This document shows, piece after piece, positions 33,700-42,255 of a stretch of 64,000 bases of DNA. Below the pieces are notes generated by a model that had not been told where the DNA came from, did not search any database, and worked only from the letters and a program-made list of their open reading frames with translations. This DNA comes from JAOABP01 sp964590395 (GTDB taxonomy: Bacteria > Hydrothermota > Tepidihabitantia > Tepidihabitantales > Tepidihabitantaceae): positions 1 to 64,000 of the forward strand of contig CAZPVT010000005.1 of the NCBI GenBank assembly GCA_964590395.1, in the 5' to 3' direction. Numbering within the stretch: position 1 is the stretch's first letter; each line of letters begins with the position of its first letter. Made by a program: the position numbers and the translations under genes.

Positions 33700-35292
33700 T
33701 TAATAATTTGTCCACGGTCCGACAACAACCTTCTGCCAGGTGCGACTTTTGTTACCGATGAGGATTGCAGGGCGCGGTGGTTCGCCAGCGCTCGAGAGAT
33801 CAGCGAACCAGGCGAGCAGGTCCTGATGCGGTGCGCTGGCAGGGGTAAGATCGGGTCTTAGTGGGATAACCGGGACAGCAGTGGTTTCTGCCTGCCACAT
33901 CCTGCCTGTGTTGATATTTACAAACCAGCATGCGGCGGTAGTAGGATAATGGACGGTCATCTTTTCCTGTTCCCATTTATAGTAGCTCGTACCGGCAAAG
34001 AAACGGATGGTGGTGTCGTCGTGCCAGGTGGGATAAAATCCGTTGGCGAGTAGTTTGACTGTCCGGTGGCTAAAGGGCTGGAGAGTGAGTGTGGCAAAGC
34101 CGTGCGGGGTGTGATAAAGCAGATGGTTGCTATTCAACCATTGGGGAGCGGTGCCGGTGCCGATTAACCGATAACCGCTGGAGTCTAGGTTGCCCAGCGC
34201 GATTACGGTCCGGTCTTTGTCAAGGCTCAGTTCCATTGCCCACCAACTTCCGGTGGGTGCCGGGACAATGCTATTGACAGCAGATTCATTTATCGGACAG
34301 ATGACGCTGGTTTTGCCGTTTATCGCGGTGAATTTCAAAAACTCCTGATGATAGGAGAGCAGTCCGGAGCCATCACCGATCCAGGCATAGGGTTCGCCGC
34401 ATTCAATCAGACGGTTGTCGGTGCCGTCGGTTCTTATCAGATAGGTCCGGCGTTCGTCATCCTGACGATGGGTATACACGATAAAACGACTATCCGGAGA
34501 GAGGTAGGCATTTTCTAACCAGCCTTTCGATTGCGGTACCAACGAGCGGACCCGTGCGCCACAACTTTCAATATGGAGCACACCGTTTCCTTCAGCCAGA
34601 ACCGATAACCGGGGTAGTAAACGCTTCGGCACCTGTTCTATTGATACCGGGGTGATTTTACCGGTCCGGATATCAACCTGCCTGATGGTAAAACCAGGGT
34701 GGTCTGATTCCTCGGCGAGAAAGAGCACCATGCTGTCCTTCTCCCAGCGCAGGGGTTTAAGCCGGGTCGGTATTGCGTCGCTATCTACAGGGAAAATCCT
34801 GCTCGTTTGGTTTGTGGACAGGTTGAGTCGGTACGGAGTGGAAACGACAGGGCCGTACTCAAATACCGTAAAGAGGATTTCGTCTCCGCTGTTTGACCAG
34901 ATTGCGTCGGTAATATAGTCGCGTCGGTCACCTGGTTTGAAAGCCAAAAACGGGTGGGAAATGGTGCCATCGCGGAGATCCAGAATAAACAGTCCCCAGT
35001 AACTCACCAGCGCCCAATAGCGACACGACTCGTCAGGCACCAGTTTATAGATAGCGGATGGTGTTAACACTCTGATGTCTGTTGGGTTGTCAACCGCAAC
35101 GGTGATGAGCACCTGTTCTATGGGCATCTCCTCGTAAACAGCACCCTCATCATAATACCAGGCACAGAAGGCGAGGTGTTTACCGTCCGGTGACCAGCTC
35201 AGGTCAGCGAACTCCACCCAACTGGCAAACCAGGGGTAAAGCAACTGGTATCCACCAAGAAGGGCGATAAAAAATGCTACTCTGCGCGCGAT
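33700..35292 (-). CDS. TolB-like beta-propeller protein, apparently initiated at AUC
   Basis: This is a protein of about 530 residues with WD40/TolB-type blades (LSWSPDGKHLAFCAW, AIWSNSGDEILFTVF, AYLSPDSRFIVYTHR, HLLYHTPHGFATL). No ATG/GTG/TTG start fits: an in-frame TAA is followed directly by AAGGAG (35303-35298), a 5-nt spacer and ATC at 35292. The first residues (ARRVAFFIALLGGYQLLYPWF) then form a signal or membrane anchor. The fallback start, TTG 35244 (514 residues), lacks both a ribosome-binding site and the anchor. A promoter lies just upstream. The protein is probably periplasmic or membrane-anchored; function is unknown beyond a propeller scaffold. Confidence 0.72.
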   Translation of the reverse strand: MARRVAFFIALLGGYQLLYPWFASWVEFADLSWSPDGKHLAFCAWYYDEGAVYEEMPIEQVLITVAVDNPTDIRVLTPSAIYKLVPDESCRYWALVSYWGLFILDLRDGTISHPFLAFKPGDRRDYITDAIWSNSGDEILFTVFEYGPVVSTPYRLNLSTNQTSRIFPVDSDAIPTRLKPLRWEKDSMVLFLAEESDHPGFTIRQVDIRTGKITPVSIEQVPKRLLPRLSVLAEGNGVLHIESCGARVRSLVPQSKGWLENAYLSPDSRFIVYTHRQDDERRTYLIRTDGTDNRLIECGEPYAWIGDGSGLLSYHQEFLKFTAINGKTSVICPINESAVNSIVPAPTGSWWAMELSLDKDRTVIALGNLDSSGYRLIGTGTAPQWLNSNHLLYHTPHGFATLTLQPFSHRTVKLLANGFYPTWHDDTTIRFFAGTSYYKWEQEKMTVHYPTTAACWFVNINTGRMWQAETTAVPVIPLRPDLTPASAPHQDLLAWFADLSSAGEPPRPAILIGNKSRTWQKVVVGPWTNY

Positions 35293-35327
35293 GGACTCTC
35301 CTTACCTGCTACTCCTTGCTACCCAGC

Positions 35328-35355
35328 ATTATACATTTCACACCAGTTCTATCAA
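35328..35355 (-). promoter_or_regulatory. Promoter of the TolB-like gene
   Basis: Minus-strand TTGATA (35355-35350), 16 nt, TATAAT (35333-35328). The leader to the predicted AUC start is about 30 nt and contains AAGGAG. Confidence 0.65.
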
Positions 35356-35425
35356 TACCCAGTTATGGTATCGGTTATCTTAACCACTGACCGCACCATT
35401 GACAAAATTCTGGATAAGACCATTA

Positions 35426-35455
35426 ATTATACCGCAATGATAACCCAACTGTCAA
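35426..35455 (-). promoter_or_regulatory. Possible second upstream promoter
   Basis: Minus-strand TTGACA (35455-35450), 18-nt spacer, TATAAT (35431-35426). It points at the TolB-like gene 100 bases ahead of the nearer promoter; only a 23-codon ORF follows directly. Confidence 0.4.
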
Positions 35456-35650
35456 TCATTAACCCAATCCCGCTCTAAATCCTGACCTGCACCGAAAACC
35501 CAACCGCAATATAAACTCTGCCCAAAACCAGCCCTATCACCACAACCATCACCCTGCTCAAAACCCATACCGGAACCCAAATCACAACCCCAATGGATAC
35601 CGTCCCCGATACTGCCCCGGGACAGGGCTTCAAATATCATCTATAATATA
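35456..35650 (-). other. Low-complexity G/T-rich tract (minus strand)
   Basis: About 195 bases are C/A-rich on the plus strand with a loose 6-base rhythm of AACCC-like words. A 62-codon minus-strand ORF runs through it (Gly-rich, GSGMGFEQGDGCG), but it has no plausible initiation site and looks like a by-product of composition. No gene called. Confidence 0.4.
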
Positions 35651-35723
35651 AGACATAACATTTCAAACAGTTACCGAAATTTAACCTTTAAGTTAAAAAC
35701 ACGGATTGATCCCAGTGTTGTAG

Positions 35724-36060
35724 ATTGCCACCTGCCTTCCGCAGAACGAAATGACTTCCCCCATCCTGCCATTGCAAGCGGTTTTCCTTCCTTGGTCATT
35801 GCGAAGCACGCAGTGCCGAAGCAATCTCACAGCGGTAAATCAGGTCCACACGCAAAGAGATTCCTCGCCGGACAAGCCGGCTTGGAATGACAAAAAGGAG
35901 GGTCCTCGCAATGACAAAAAAGAGGACTCACTCACAATGACTTTCTCCTTCTGTCATTTCGAGCGGGCTTGTTCGACACGCTGCTTCTGGCAGGTGGCGA
36001 AAGCCACGAGGGTCTATATGCGTGGAAGTTCGGTTTTTATCGCTGAGAGATTGCCATATC
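35724..36060 (+). repeat. Dispersed palindromic repeat, copy D (compound)
   Basis: This is the largest copy: several units in both orientations, including ATTGCCACCTGCC, GTCATTGCGAAGC...CGAAGCAATCTC, GAGATTCCTCGCCGGACAAGCCGGC, CTCGCAATGAC and CATTTCGAGCGGGCTTG. It fills the gap upstream of surE and creates spurious short ORFs. Confidence 0.75.
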
Positions 36061-36115
36061 TCTACAGTGACTATAAAAAGGCTCTTCGCGACGACAACCC
36101 GGTTAAATGACCAGG

Positions 36116-36143
36116 TTGACCCAGTCCACTTAGAGCCTAAAAT
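36116..36143 (+). promoter_or_regulatory. Promoter of surE
   Basis: TTGACC (36116-36121), 16 nt, TAAAAT (36138-36143), 10 nt to ATG 36154, without a ribosome-binding site. Confidence 0.65.
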
Positions 36144-36153
36144 TGTCCTTATA

Positions 36154-36900
36154 ATGAAGCGGTTGATTCTTTTGACCAATGATGATGGTATTGATGCACC
36201 AGGATTGGCAGATCTGTTCTGGGCGACGCAAGGGGTAGGAAGACGGTTCGTGGTGGCACCGGCGGTTAATCAGTCTGCCGCGAGTCATTCATTCAGTTTG
36301 CGTAAGCCGATCCGGGTGGAGAGAAGAAAGTCTAACTGGTATGCGGTCTATGGTACACCAACCGACTGTGTGCTTATCTCGCATCACGGGATTTTCCGGC
36401 GGAAGATCGATATTGTGGTTTCTGGAATTAATGACAGTCCTAATATGGGTGATGATGTGCTTTACTCGGGCACGGTGGCGGCCGCAATTGAGGCAGCGCT
36501 TCTGGGAATGCCGGCGGTGGCGATATCTTATCTGAAAGTCGGAGAAAATCGGCATCTGGTCAGGAGTTTTCTTAATAAGATTCTGCCCCTGCTGTTAAAG
36601 GGGTTGTTGCCCAGGAAGTGTATTTTAAATGTCAATATACCGGCGGGGGAGGTTAAGGGTGTGAAGGTAACAAGACTGGGAAAGCGGATTTATCAGGATA
36701 TGGCGATTAAGGGGCGCCTGCCCGATGGCAAAATCTGTTATACAATTGATGGGGAGATGGGGTTTGCCCCTACCCGCGGGTCAGATTTTGAGGCGGTTTA
36801 CAATGGTTATATCTCGGTTACCCCGCTGCATCTGGATATGACCCATCACTTTGAGGTCCAGCGGTTGGAGCGGGCGTTTAAGCGGCTCGGGTTGAGTTAA
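36154..36900 (+). CDS. surE: 5'/3'-nucleotidase SurE
   Basis: The 248-residue protein begins MKRLILLTNDDGIDAPGL, the SurE metal-binding DD motif, then VVAPAVNQSAASHSFSL, VYGTPTDCV, VVSGINDSPNMGDDVLYSGTVAAAIEA and the C-terminal SVTPLHLDMTHH. All conserved acidic, Ser and Asn metal ligands are present. A longer frame upstream is made of repeat sequence; ATG 36154, 10 nt after the -10 box, gives the family start. SurE removes phosphate from nucleoside monophosphates. Its stop overlaps the end of the converging propeller gene by 4 nt. Confidence 0.95.
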   Translation: MKRLILLTNDDGIDAPGLADLFWATQGVGRRFVVAPAVNQSAASHSFSLRKPIRVERRKSNWYAVYGTPTDCVLISHHGIFRRKIDIVVSGINDSPNMGDDVLYSGTVAAAIEAALLGMPAVAISYLKVGENRHLVRSFLNKILPLLLKGLLPRKCILNVNIPAGEVKGVKVTRLGKRIYQDMAIKGRLPDGKICYTIDGEMGFAPTRGSDFEAVYNGYISVTPLHLDMTHHFEVQRLERAFKRLGLS

Positions 36901-38864
36901 CGGTTGATAAGACTGCGGCTGGTGGCGTTGCCCTGGGCATCTACTGCCCAGACCGCAACCATTTTTACATCCCTGGTATCCAGATTAAAGACAAACCGTT
37001 CTGCGGTTTCGTCAAATACGCCGTCTGAGGGCTCGAGTGGTTGCCATTCACCCGCATTGAGTGCCATCCGGCAGGCAATGATTGGGGAAAGGTTGTCAGT
37101 AACCGTGATGCGGAGTTGATTGCCGGACAGTTTTATTTCGGAGACGGTTGGTGGGGTGTTGTCAATCAGGAATGGCGCGGTGGTCTTTTCCGCGGTGAGC
37201 GCGGTTGTTTTTGGACGGTCACCAGCATCGCTGGCAACAAGTCGGATGGTGTACCAGCCATCAGGAATTGTGCGGGTGTCAAGTTCGTAGCGGGGTTCGG
37301 TCAGCCTCTGGTCCAACTGGCGCCAGTCAGTAAACTTTTCTGAGCCGAGATAGAGAAAATAGAGTAGCGAGTCGTCGTCTGGGTCAGAAGCCTCCCAGGT
37401 GACTTGCCTTCTGGGCTGATTGTTGCCTTTACGGGCATCAGTTTCAGAGATGGTGCTGAGCTCCAGTTTGGTAATCTGTGGTGGACGATTGAGGGGTTGA
37501 TAATAGAGCGCAATTCTGGACAGTTCCGGGGTGATATTCGGTATCCGGGAGTAAAGGCGGACACGCCACTGGATAAACCGGGCAGGAGGGGAGAGGATTT
37601 TGCCATCCGCCTCCTGCCATTGGCTCCATAGGGTGTCAGGCTCTGCTGAGTTGCCGGAGCGGGTGTCAACTTTTATTGAGGTTCCGTTTGGTGTCCGGGC
37701 AAGCAGTTCAATTCTACCAAACTGGGCGGTCGTTCCGCAGTCGGTTACCGGACCGATGACAAAGCCGGAGTCAGGATAATCGCTTAACATAGTAAAGAGC
37801 CGTGCCGGGTTGGCAGTGCCCAGATAAAATCGTTTTTTATGTATAAGTCCGGCAGTCAGCTGAGGTTCATTTAATCTACCAATGACTGCGGGTTGACCAA
37901 GCGTATCCAGTAGATAGAGTAAGCCGCGGTTGCCAGTAAGGACCAGCAACTGGTTATTGAAAAGGACAAGACTGAAAATTACGGAGTCCGGGCAGTTCCA
38001 CTGCCATTTGGGAACCCCGTTAAGATTCAAGCAGTAGACAGCGGGTTGGTTTGATACCTCATTTCCCGAGTTGTCTCCTGAACCGGGATTGACGGCAATG
38101 TAGATGGCGTTACGGTCAGTAACGATGGCTTTGATTTCCTCACTTGGAGCATCGTAAAGCACCCGGGCAAGCGGTTTTGTTGGGGATTGGGACAGATTGA
38201 GTTGGTAAAGCACAGCATTAGGCGAGATGCCGAGCAAAAGTTCCTTTTCCGGTTCCAGCCAGCAAAGGGTGGTAATGTGGGCAGAGGCGGTGGAGAAGAT
38301 CTGCCGGTGCCGGCGGTCAGGGTAGAGCCGCAGGAGTTTGCCGTTTGGTCCGGTGGCACAGAGGAGGGATCTGTCTGCGGTGGGTAAAAGGGCGTGGATA
38401 TAGGTTTCGCCGGTATTGACAAACGAGTCCGCAGTTAACGGAGTAAGGAGTTGGTAGACGGTGCCGGATGGCGTTACCCCAAAGTAAATTTTATTGTCAA
38501 GGGTGGTAACCGAAAGGATTTCACCGGCATCGTCAGAAAAGAGCAGGCGGAGTTTGCCTGAACCCGGGTCGACCCGATAGAGCCGTTGTTGATTACCGGT
38601 CCCTAATATTATGTTACCAGTCCTTTCCTGGGTGATTGACCAGATAACCGCATCCGGTAGCGAGCAGAGTTGGGTTAAACGGGGTGCAAGCCGGATGCTT
38701 CCCCTGGTGGGTAGACAGACCGCATTGAACTCCAGTTTTTTCAGTTGGGTTAGTAACCCTTCATCAGGAGTGAAGACCGCAACTTCGGCTGTTAACGATG
38801 AGGTAAAAATACTGGTAAGCAATACCAGCCCGAGCAAATAAAATTTAGCCTTAACAATTTTCAT
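36897..38864 (-). CDS. Secreted beta-propeller protein with Ig-like C-terminal domains
   Basis: The 655-residue protein has a signal peptide (FYLLGLVLLTSIFTSSLTA). Residues of about 60-360 form propeller blades of PQQ/YVTN type (NIILGTGNQQRLYRVDPGSGKLRLLF, KIYFGVTPSGTVYQLL, LLYLLDTLGQPAVIG). The C-terminal half holds fibronectin/Ig-like segments (ITKLELSTIS..., WEASDPDDDSLLYFLYLG, FLIDNTPPTVSEIKLSGNQLRITVTD). The start overlaps the S55 peptidase stop as ATGA, so it is the last gene of the seven-gene minus operon. Function is unknown. Pairing with the S55 protein suggests a shared envelope role (inference). Confidence 0.78.
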   Translation of the reverse strand: MKIVKAKFYLLGLVLLTSIFTSSLTAEVAVFTPDEGLLTQLKKLEFNAVCLPTRGSIRLAPRLTQLCSLPDAVIWSITQERTGNIILGTGNQQRLYRVDPGSGKLRLLFSDDAGEILSVTTLDNKIYFGVTPSGTVYQLLTPLTADSFVNTGETYIHALLPTADRSLLCATGPNGKLLRLYPDRRHRQIFSTASAHITTLCWLEPEKELLLGISPNAVLYQLNLSQSPTKPLARVLYDAPSEEIKAIVTDRNAIYIAVNPGSGDNSGNEVSNQPAVYCLNLNGVPKWQWNCPDSVIFSLVLFNNQLLVLTGNRGLLYLLDTLGQPAVIGRLNEPQLTAGLIHKKRFYLGTANPARLFTMLSDYPDSGFVIGPVTDCGTTAQFGRIELLARTPNGTSIKVDTRSGNSAEPDTLWSQWQEADGKILSPPARFIQWRVRLYSRIPNITPELSRIALYYQPLNRPPQITKLELSTISETDARKGNNQPRRQVTWEASDPDDDSLLYFLYLGSEKFTDWRQLDQRLTEPRYELDTRTIPDGWYTIRLVASDAGDRPKTTALTAEKTTAPFLIDNTPPTVSEIKLSGNQLRITVTDNLSPIIACRMALNAGEWQPLEPSDGVFDETAERFVFNLDTRDVKMVAVWAVDAQGNATSRSLINR

Positions 38865-40561
38865 TGAACCTCCAGTTCCAATGTTGCTGAACCCAAAACC
38901 ACCCGGTCCATAGGTACAATCTTTTTGAATAACCGGCTGAGTTCCAGAAGTTGCACCTCACCGGTTGAGCGGGTGGCACCCAGAATGGTGCGAATTGATG
39001 GGGGTAAACGGGGTAGTTCCTGCAACTGAAGAGATGCGCCGGGTTTGCGGATGTAAGCGGCGATGGCCAGTTCGTCTTCACGTCCTGACTCCTGCAGTAA
39101 CTGTAAGAGCTGGTCAAGGGATTTCGGTTGAGCAGAGGCACCGGCACGGCTCATTTCATTATTGATGAATTCATCCCGCGAGCTGATTGTGATGGTCAGC
39201 GCACCGGCAGGCGTGGTCGGTGGAATAACCAGGGGGATGATTTTTTCACTTTCTTTGTCCCGATAATCACGGAGGCGTAGAATGATATTTAGGGTCTCAC
39301 CGGGTTTGAGTTTTGTTCTTTCAGGACGGGCGGTGAGCAGTTGTGCGGTTTTCCTGCCTTCGGAGAAATGGAGTTCGGTTTCAACGGTCTTTAATTCCAC
39401 TGGCTCGAGTGGATTATTGAACAGCAGATTCAGTTCTGAGTTTATCTTGCTGAACAGAGTAAGAACCGGGTCAGGGCTGGTAAAGATATGGCGAATCTCG
39501 GTTTGTCGTTTAGTGGGAACGTTAAAGAAAAGCCGCATCTTTGACTCAATGGTATAGTCTTCAACCGCGCCTTCGCTCTCAAGGATTACCTGAACCAGAC
39601 CGATGCTCAGGAAATCCGGTACCAACTTTTCTTGGTCAGCAACGCGAAAGCGGAAGGTATCAGTGGTGTTAGGTGAATGGAGATGGAGTAGGACCGGAAT
39701 CATCGGCGCGGACGGACCAATTATCCCGCTGATACCGGTTGCCCGATCCTGGTTAATGATGCCGATTGGACTGGTGGGCGAAAAGATTTTAAACGAGATT
39801 TCTAATGAGGGAAGGACGGTATGAATCTTACCACCGGTCATCGGTAACCGGACCGCGCCAGCAAGAAAGAGTGGATGGCCAAACGCCAGAATGCGGTTAC
39901 TATCACGGTGGGTAATTGTGCCTACCGCACTCGCCCGGACATCACCATCCAGTAGTGCTACACCGACCGCACCACCCGGGACAAGGTCGGCAGTGTCAAT
40001 GTCACCGAGAGTTTTGCCACTCGCAACCGGCTGAAAGCCGTGACGGGTGAGCACCGGGTTAATAATCTGTTCCAGCCTGGAGTTAAGGCCGGAGAGTGCG
40101 AGCAGGACCGGTGGACGATGCAGTGAGAAGCGCTCGTTGGGTGAGGTGCTGTTGATTTTGGAAGCGGAGCGGGATTGAGGTAAACGCCAGATTTTAAGCA
40201 TCTCGCCCGCAGGTGTGATTCCGGCAATTGGCTCTTTGGCAAATGGCCAGGCATAGGCAACCGCGCCGAGTAGTTTGTCATCAATGTAAACCGGACTGCC
40301 GGACATACCGGCAATGACGCCGGTGTTCTCCAGACCGGCACCAGCAAGTCGGGCAAGAATTAAATCACCGCGCGGTGAACTGCGGTGGATGACATCAATG
40401 ACCTCTATCTCGAATCGTTCCGGCTTGGTGCCGGAGAATACCGAGTAGCCGATGCCTTTCATTCCGGGTTTAACCGAGTCAATCGGTAAAGTCTGGACCG
40501 TGGCGTAATGCCAGTTTGCCAGCAGGAAAATGAGGAGGATAAGTAGGCGCGGGTTGGTCAT
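38861..40561 (-). CDS. SpoIVB/S55-type serine peptidase-domain protein
   Basis: The 566-residue protein has a signal peptide (LLILLIFLLANWHYATVQ), then PGMKGIGYSVFSGTKPERFEIEVI, the serine motif GMSGSPVY (residues 85-92) and the GHP motif ILAFGHPLF (His229) of the S55 family. In SpoIVB itself, as I recall, the His motif precedes the Ser motif; here the order is reversed, as in a wider group of S55-annotated envelope proteins. The C-terminal 250 residues look like Ig or scaffold domains. It is probably exported. The start overlaps the ThiN-like stop as TAATG. Proteolytic activity is predicted, not certain. Confidence 0.75.
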   Translation of the reverse strand: MTNPRLLILLIFLLANWHYATVQTLPIDSVKPGMKGIGYSVFSGTKPERFEIEVIDVIHRSSPRGDLILARLAGAGLENTGVIAGMSGSPVYIDDKLLGAVAYAWPFAKEPIAGITPAGEMLKIWRLPQSRSASKINSTSPNERFSLHRPPVLLALSGLNSRLEQIINPVLTRHGFQPVASGKTLGDIDTADLVPGGAVGVALLDGDVRASAVGTITHRDSNRILAFGHPLFLAGAVRLPMTGGKIHTVLPSLEISFKIFSPTSPIGIINQDRATGISGIIGPSAPMIPVLLHLHSPNTTDTFRFRVADQEKLVPDFLSIGLVQVILESEGAVEDYTIESKMRLFFNVPTKRQTEIRHIFTSPDPVLTLFSKINSELNLLFNNPLEPVELKTVETELHFSEGRKTAQLLTARPERTKLKPGETLNIILRLRDYRDKESEKIIPLVIPPTTPAGALTITISSRDEFINNEMSRAGASAQPKSLDQLLQLLQESGREDELAIAAYIRKPGASLQLQELPRLPPSIRTILGATRSTGEVQLLELSRLFKKIVPMDRVVLGSATLELEVQ

Positions 40562-41151
40562 TAATCGGTCAGTTGCGTATGAAGTCGGGCGATCTCAATT
40601 AGTCGTGCCACGATGGTTTTGGGTTCTTCACCAATTAAAATAAAGAGCGGCTCTTTTCCCCAACCTTTGGTTTCATAGGCGATTTCTGGCACTATGCCAT
40701 TGGTGGCAGCGAGCAGTTCTTTGACCTTCCAGGGAATTGACTTCCGGTCCTGACCGATGATCTCTGAAGGCTCTTTGGTGCGGTCAATTACGCCGATGAT
40801 TTTTTGCTGTTTTTCTGCCCAATGGGCAACGGTTTTGTAAATTTGTTCGTTCCAGCGGAAGTTGAGCGTGGAGTGAAATGCGGGCTGGAATCGACGCAGT
40901 TCCAGTATTAGCCGGGCAAGGTGGTCTGAGGCACCGAAGCAGACCGGACCTGCTGCCTTGGGACGACCGGCAACAACCGTTATCCTGCCGTCAACTGCAG
41001 CAACATCAGCAGGGGTTTTAGCATCTGGAAGGGCATACACGATATTGATTCTCACCTCCGGTACCAAGGGAACGATCTCCGGGCAGTTTTCAATCGTCGT
41101 TACCGCGGACTGGAGTTGTTCAATTATCCGTTGCCGGTCGTTATCAGCCAT
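40561..41151 (-). CDS. ThiN-type thiamine-phosphate synthase domain protein
   Basis: The 196-residue protein matches the ThiN domain: VRINIVYALPDAKTPADVAAVDGRITVVAGRPKAAGPVCFGASDHLARLILELRRFQP (key pattern N-x-x-YALP-A-x-x-x-DVAAV-GRI, FGASDH), then the nucleotide/phosphate-site segment GKEPLFILIGEEP. ThiN usually forms the C-terminal domain of ThiDN and makes thiamine phosphate. Stand-alone forms preceded by helices are known in archaea and some bacteria. A longer frame exists; ATG 41151, overlapping the upstream stop by 8 nt, fits the family N-terminus. It follows a ThiL/HypE-like AIR-synthase gene, which supports a thiamine link. Confidence 0.82.
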   Translation of the reverse strand: MADNDRQRIIEQLQSAVTTIENCPEIVPLVPEVRINIVYALPDAKTPADVAAVDGRITVVAGRPKAAGPVCFGASDHLARLILELRRFQPAFHSTLNFRWNEQIYKTVAHWAEKQQKIIGVIDRTKEPSEIIGQDRKSIPWKVKELLAATNGIVPEIAYETKGWGKEPLFILIGEEPKTIVARLIEIARLHTQLTD

Positions 41152-42199
41152 TGCTTTGGTTGGTAATCGCCTGAAAATATGCCTGCCAGAAGGGGTCTTC
41201 TTTGACTGGCAGGAGTGGGATTTTTGTGCCATCGCTACGGATAAATATCCGCTCCTGCACGGTAAATTCGCCCAGCACATAAGCCGGTATGCCCGCGGTC
41301 CCCGCGCCATTCATTAACTTTTCAACATTTGCCGGTGGCACTGCACAGACTAAGGTGCCTTCGCTGATGGCGATGAGGGGGTCAATGCCAAAGAATCCGC
41401 ACACCTTTGCCACCAGTTCGCTGATGGGAATCTTATCCTCATAGACCGTAACACCGATACCGCTGGCGTTTGCCATCTCATAGATGCCACCCAGCAGGCC
41501 ACCTTCAGTTGCGTCATGCATTGCCCGGGCAAATTGCCGGCAGTAAAGGGCATCAGGGACCACCGTCATCTGATAGAACATATCTTTTGCCTTTGTGATG
41601 GGTTCTTTGCCTAATGTTTGAGAAAGCAGGTTTTCCGCCTGCAGGGCAAGGATCGCGGTGGCTTCTACTGCCGGCCCTTTGGTAACGACCAGAATGTCAC
41701 CAGGACGGGCTTTTGACGATGGGGTGAGTTCACTCTCTTTGCCAAAGCCCCAGACTGTGCAACCACCGTTAAGCGGATAGGCAATGCCGGGATAGACGCC
41801 GGTATGGCCACCGACAATCGCAATATCAAGTTTTTGGCACTCTTCGTGAATCTGATGCCAGACGCTGGCAAGGGTTGATTCTGTAGTTTCCGGAGGGAGA
41901 AGTAAACAGATAGAGAGAAACTGGGGTTTTATCCCCATCACCGCGACATCACTCGCACAGATGTGGACGATACCCCAGCCCAGATATGGTAACAGTACCG
42001 GCAGGCCAAAGGTTGGGTCTTCAGCAACTACCATTACCCGGCGTTCACCTGGTGGTCCATCGTCCAGTGCAATTACCGCGGCGTCAACACCGTGTGCTGG
42101 TCCGAGGAGCACTTCTTGTGTACGGGCGCCAAGATAAGGGAATATCAAGCGGTTAAATGAGTCGGTATCAAGTTTGCCGATTGGTGGTAACTGAGACAT
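41144..42199 (-). CDS. AIR synthase-related (PurM/ThiL/HypE-fold) protein
   Basis: The 351-residue protein has the PurM-superfamily layout: N-terminal GVDAAVIALDDG with VVAEDPTF, YLGWGIVHICASDVAVMGIKPQFLSICLLLPP, AIVGGHTGVYPG and the C-terminal MHDATEGGLLGGIYEMANASGIGVTVYED. That ATP-binding fold covers thiamine-monophosphate kinase, HypE and selenophosphate synthase. The closest feel is the uncharacterised AIR-synthase-like group annotated as hydrogenase expression-like. Adjacency to ThiN suggests phosphorylation in thiamine synthesis; HypE lacks support because the C-terminal Cys is absent here. It has its own promoter 6 nt before the ATG. Confidence 0.75.
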   Translation of the reverse strand: MSQLPPIGKLDTDSFNRLIFPYLGARTQEVLLGPAHGVDAAVIALDDGPPGERRVMVVAEDPTFGLPVLLPYLGWGIVHICASDVAVMGIKPQFLSICLLLPPETTESTLASVWHQIHEECQKLDIAIVGGHTGVYPGIAYPLNGGCTVWGFGKESELTPSSKARPGDILVVTKGPAVEATAILALQAENLLSQTLGKEPITKAKDMFYQMTVVPDALYCRQFARAMHDATEGGLLGGIYEMANASGIGVTVYEDKIPISELVAKVCGFFGIDPLIAISEGTLVCAVPPANVEKLMNGAGTAGIPAYVLGEFTVQERIFIRSDGTKIPLLPVKEDPFWQAYFQAITNQSNG

Positions 42200-42205
42200 A
42201 CGGCT

Positions 42206-42233
42206 ATTGTAAATTATCCCTGATACAAGTCAA
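42206..42233 (-). promoter_or_regulatory. Internal promoter of the AIR-synthase-like/ThiN/S55 genes
   Basis: Minus-strand TTGACT (42233-42228), 16 nt, TACAAT (42211-42206), then 6 nt to ATG 42199; no Shine-Dalgarno site. Confidence 0.6.
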
Positions 42234-42255
42234 ATGGAAATCCCGCGATTGTCTG

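Noticed and set aside
35452..35640. 62-codon Gly-rich minus-strand ORF
   Set aside because: It follows the low-complexity composition and has no promoter or ribosome-binding site of its own.
35724..36060. Possible CRISPR array
   Set aside because: Units are of uneven spacing and mixed orientation, with no regular spacers and no cas genes.
36022..36153. 44-codon N-terminal extension of SurE
   Set aside because: It is made of repeat DNA and crosses the promoter; the family start MKRLILLTNDDG is at 36154.
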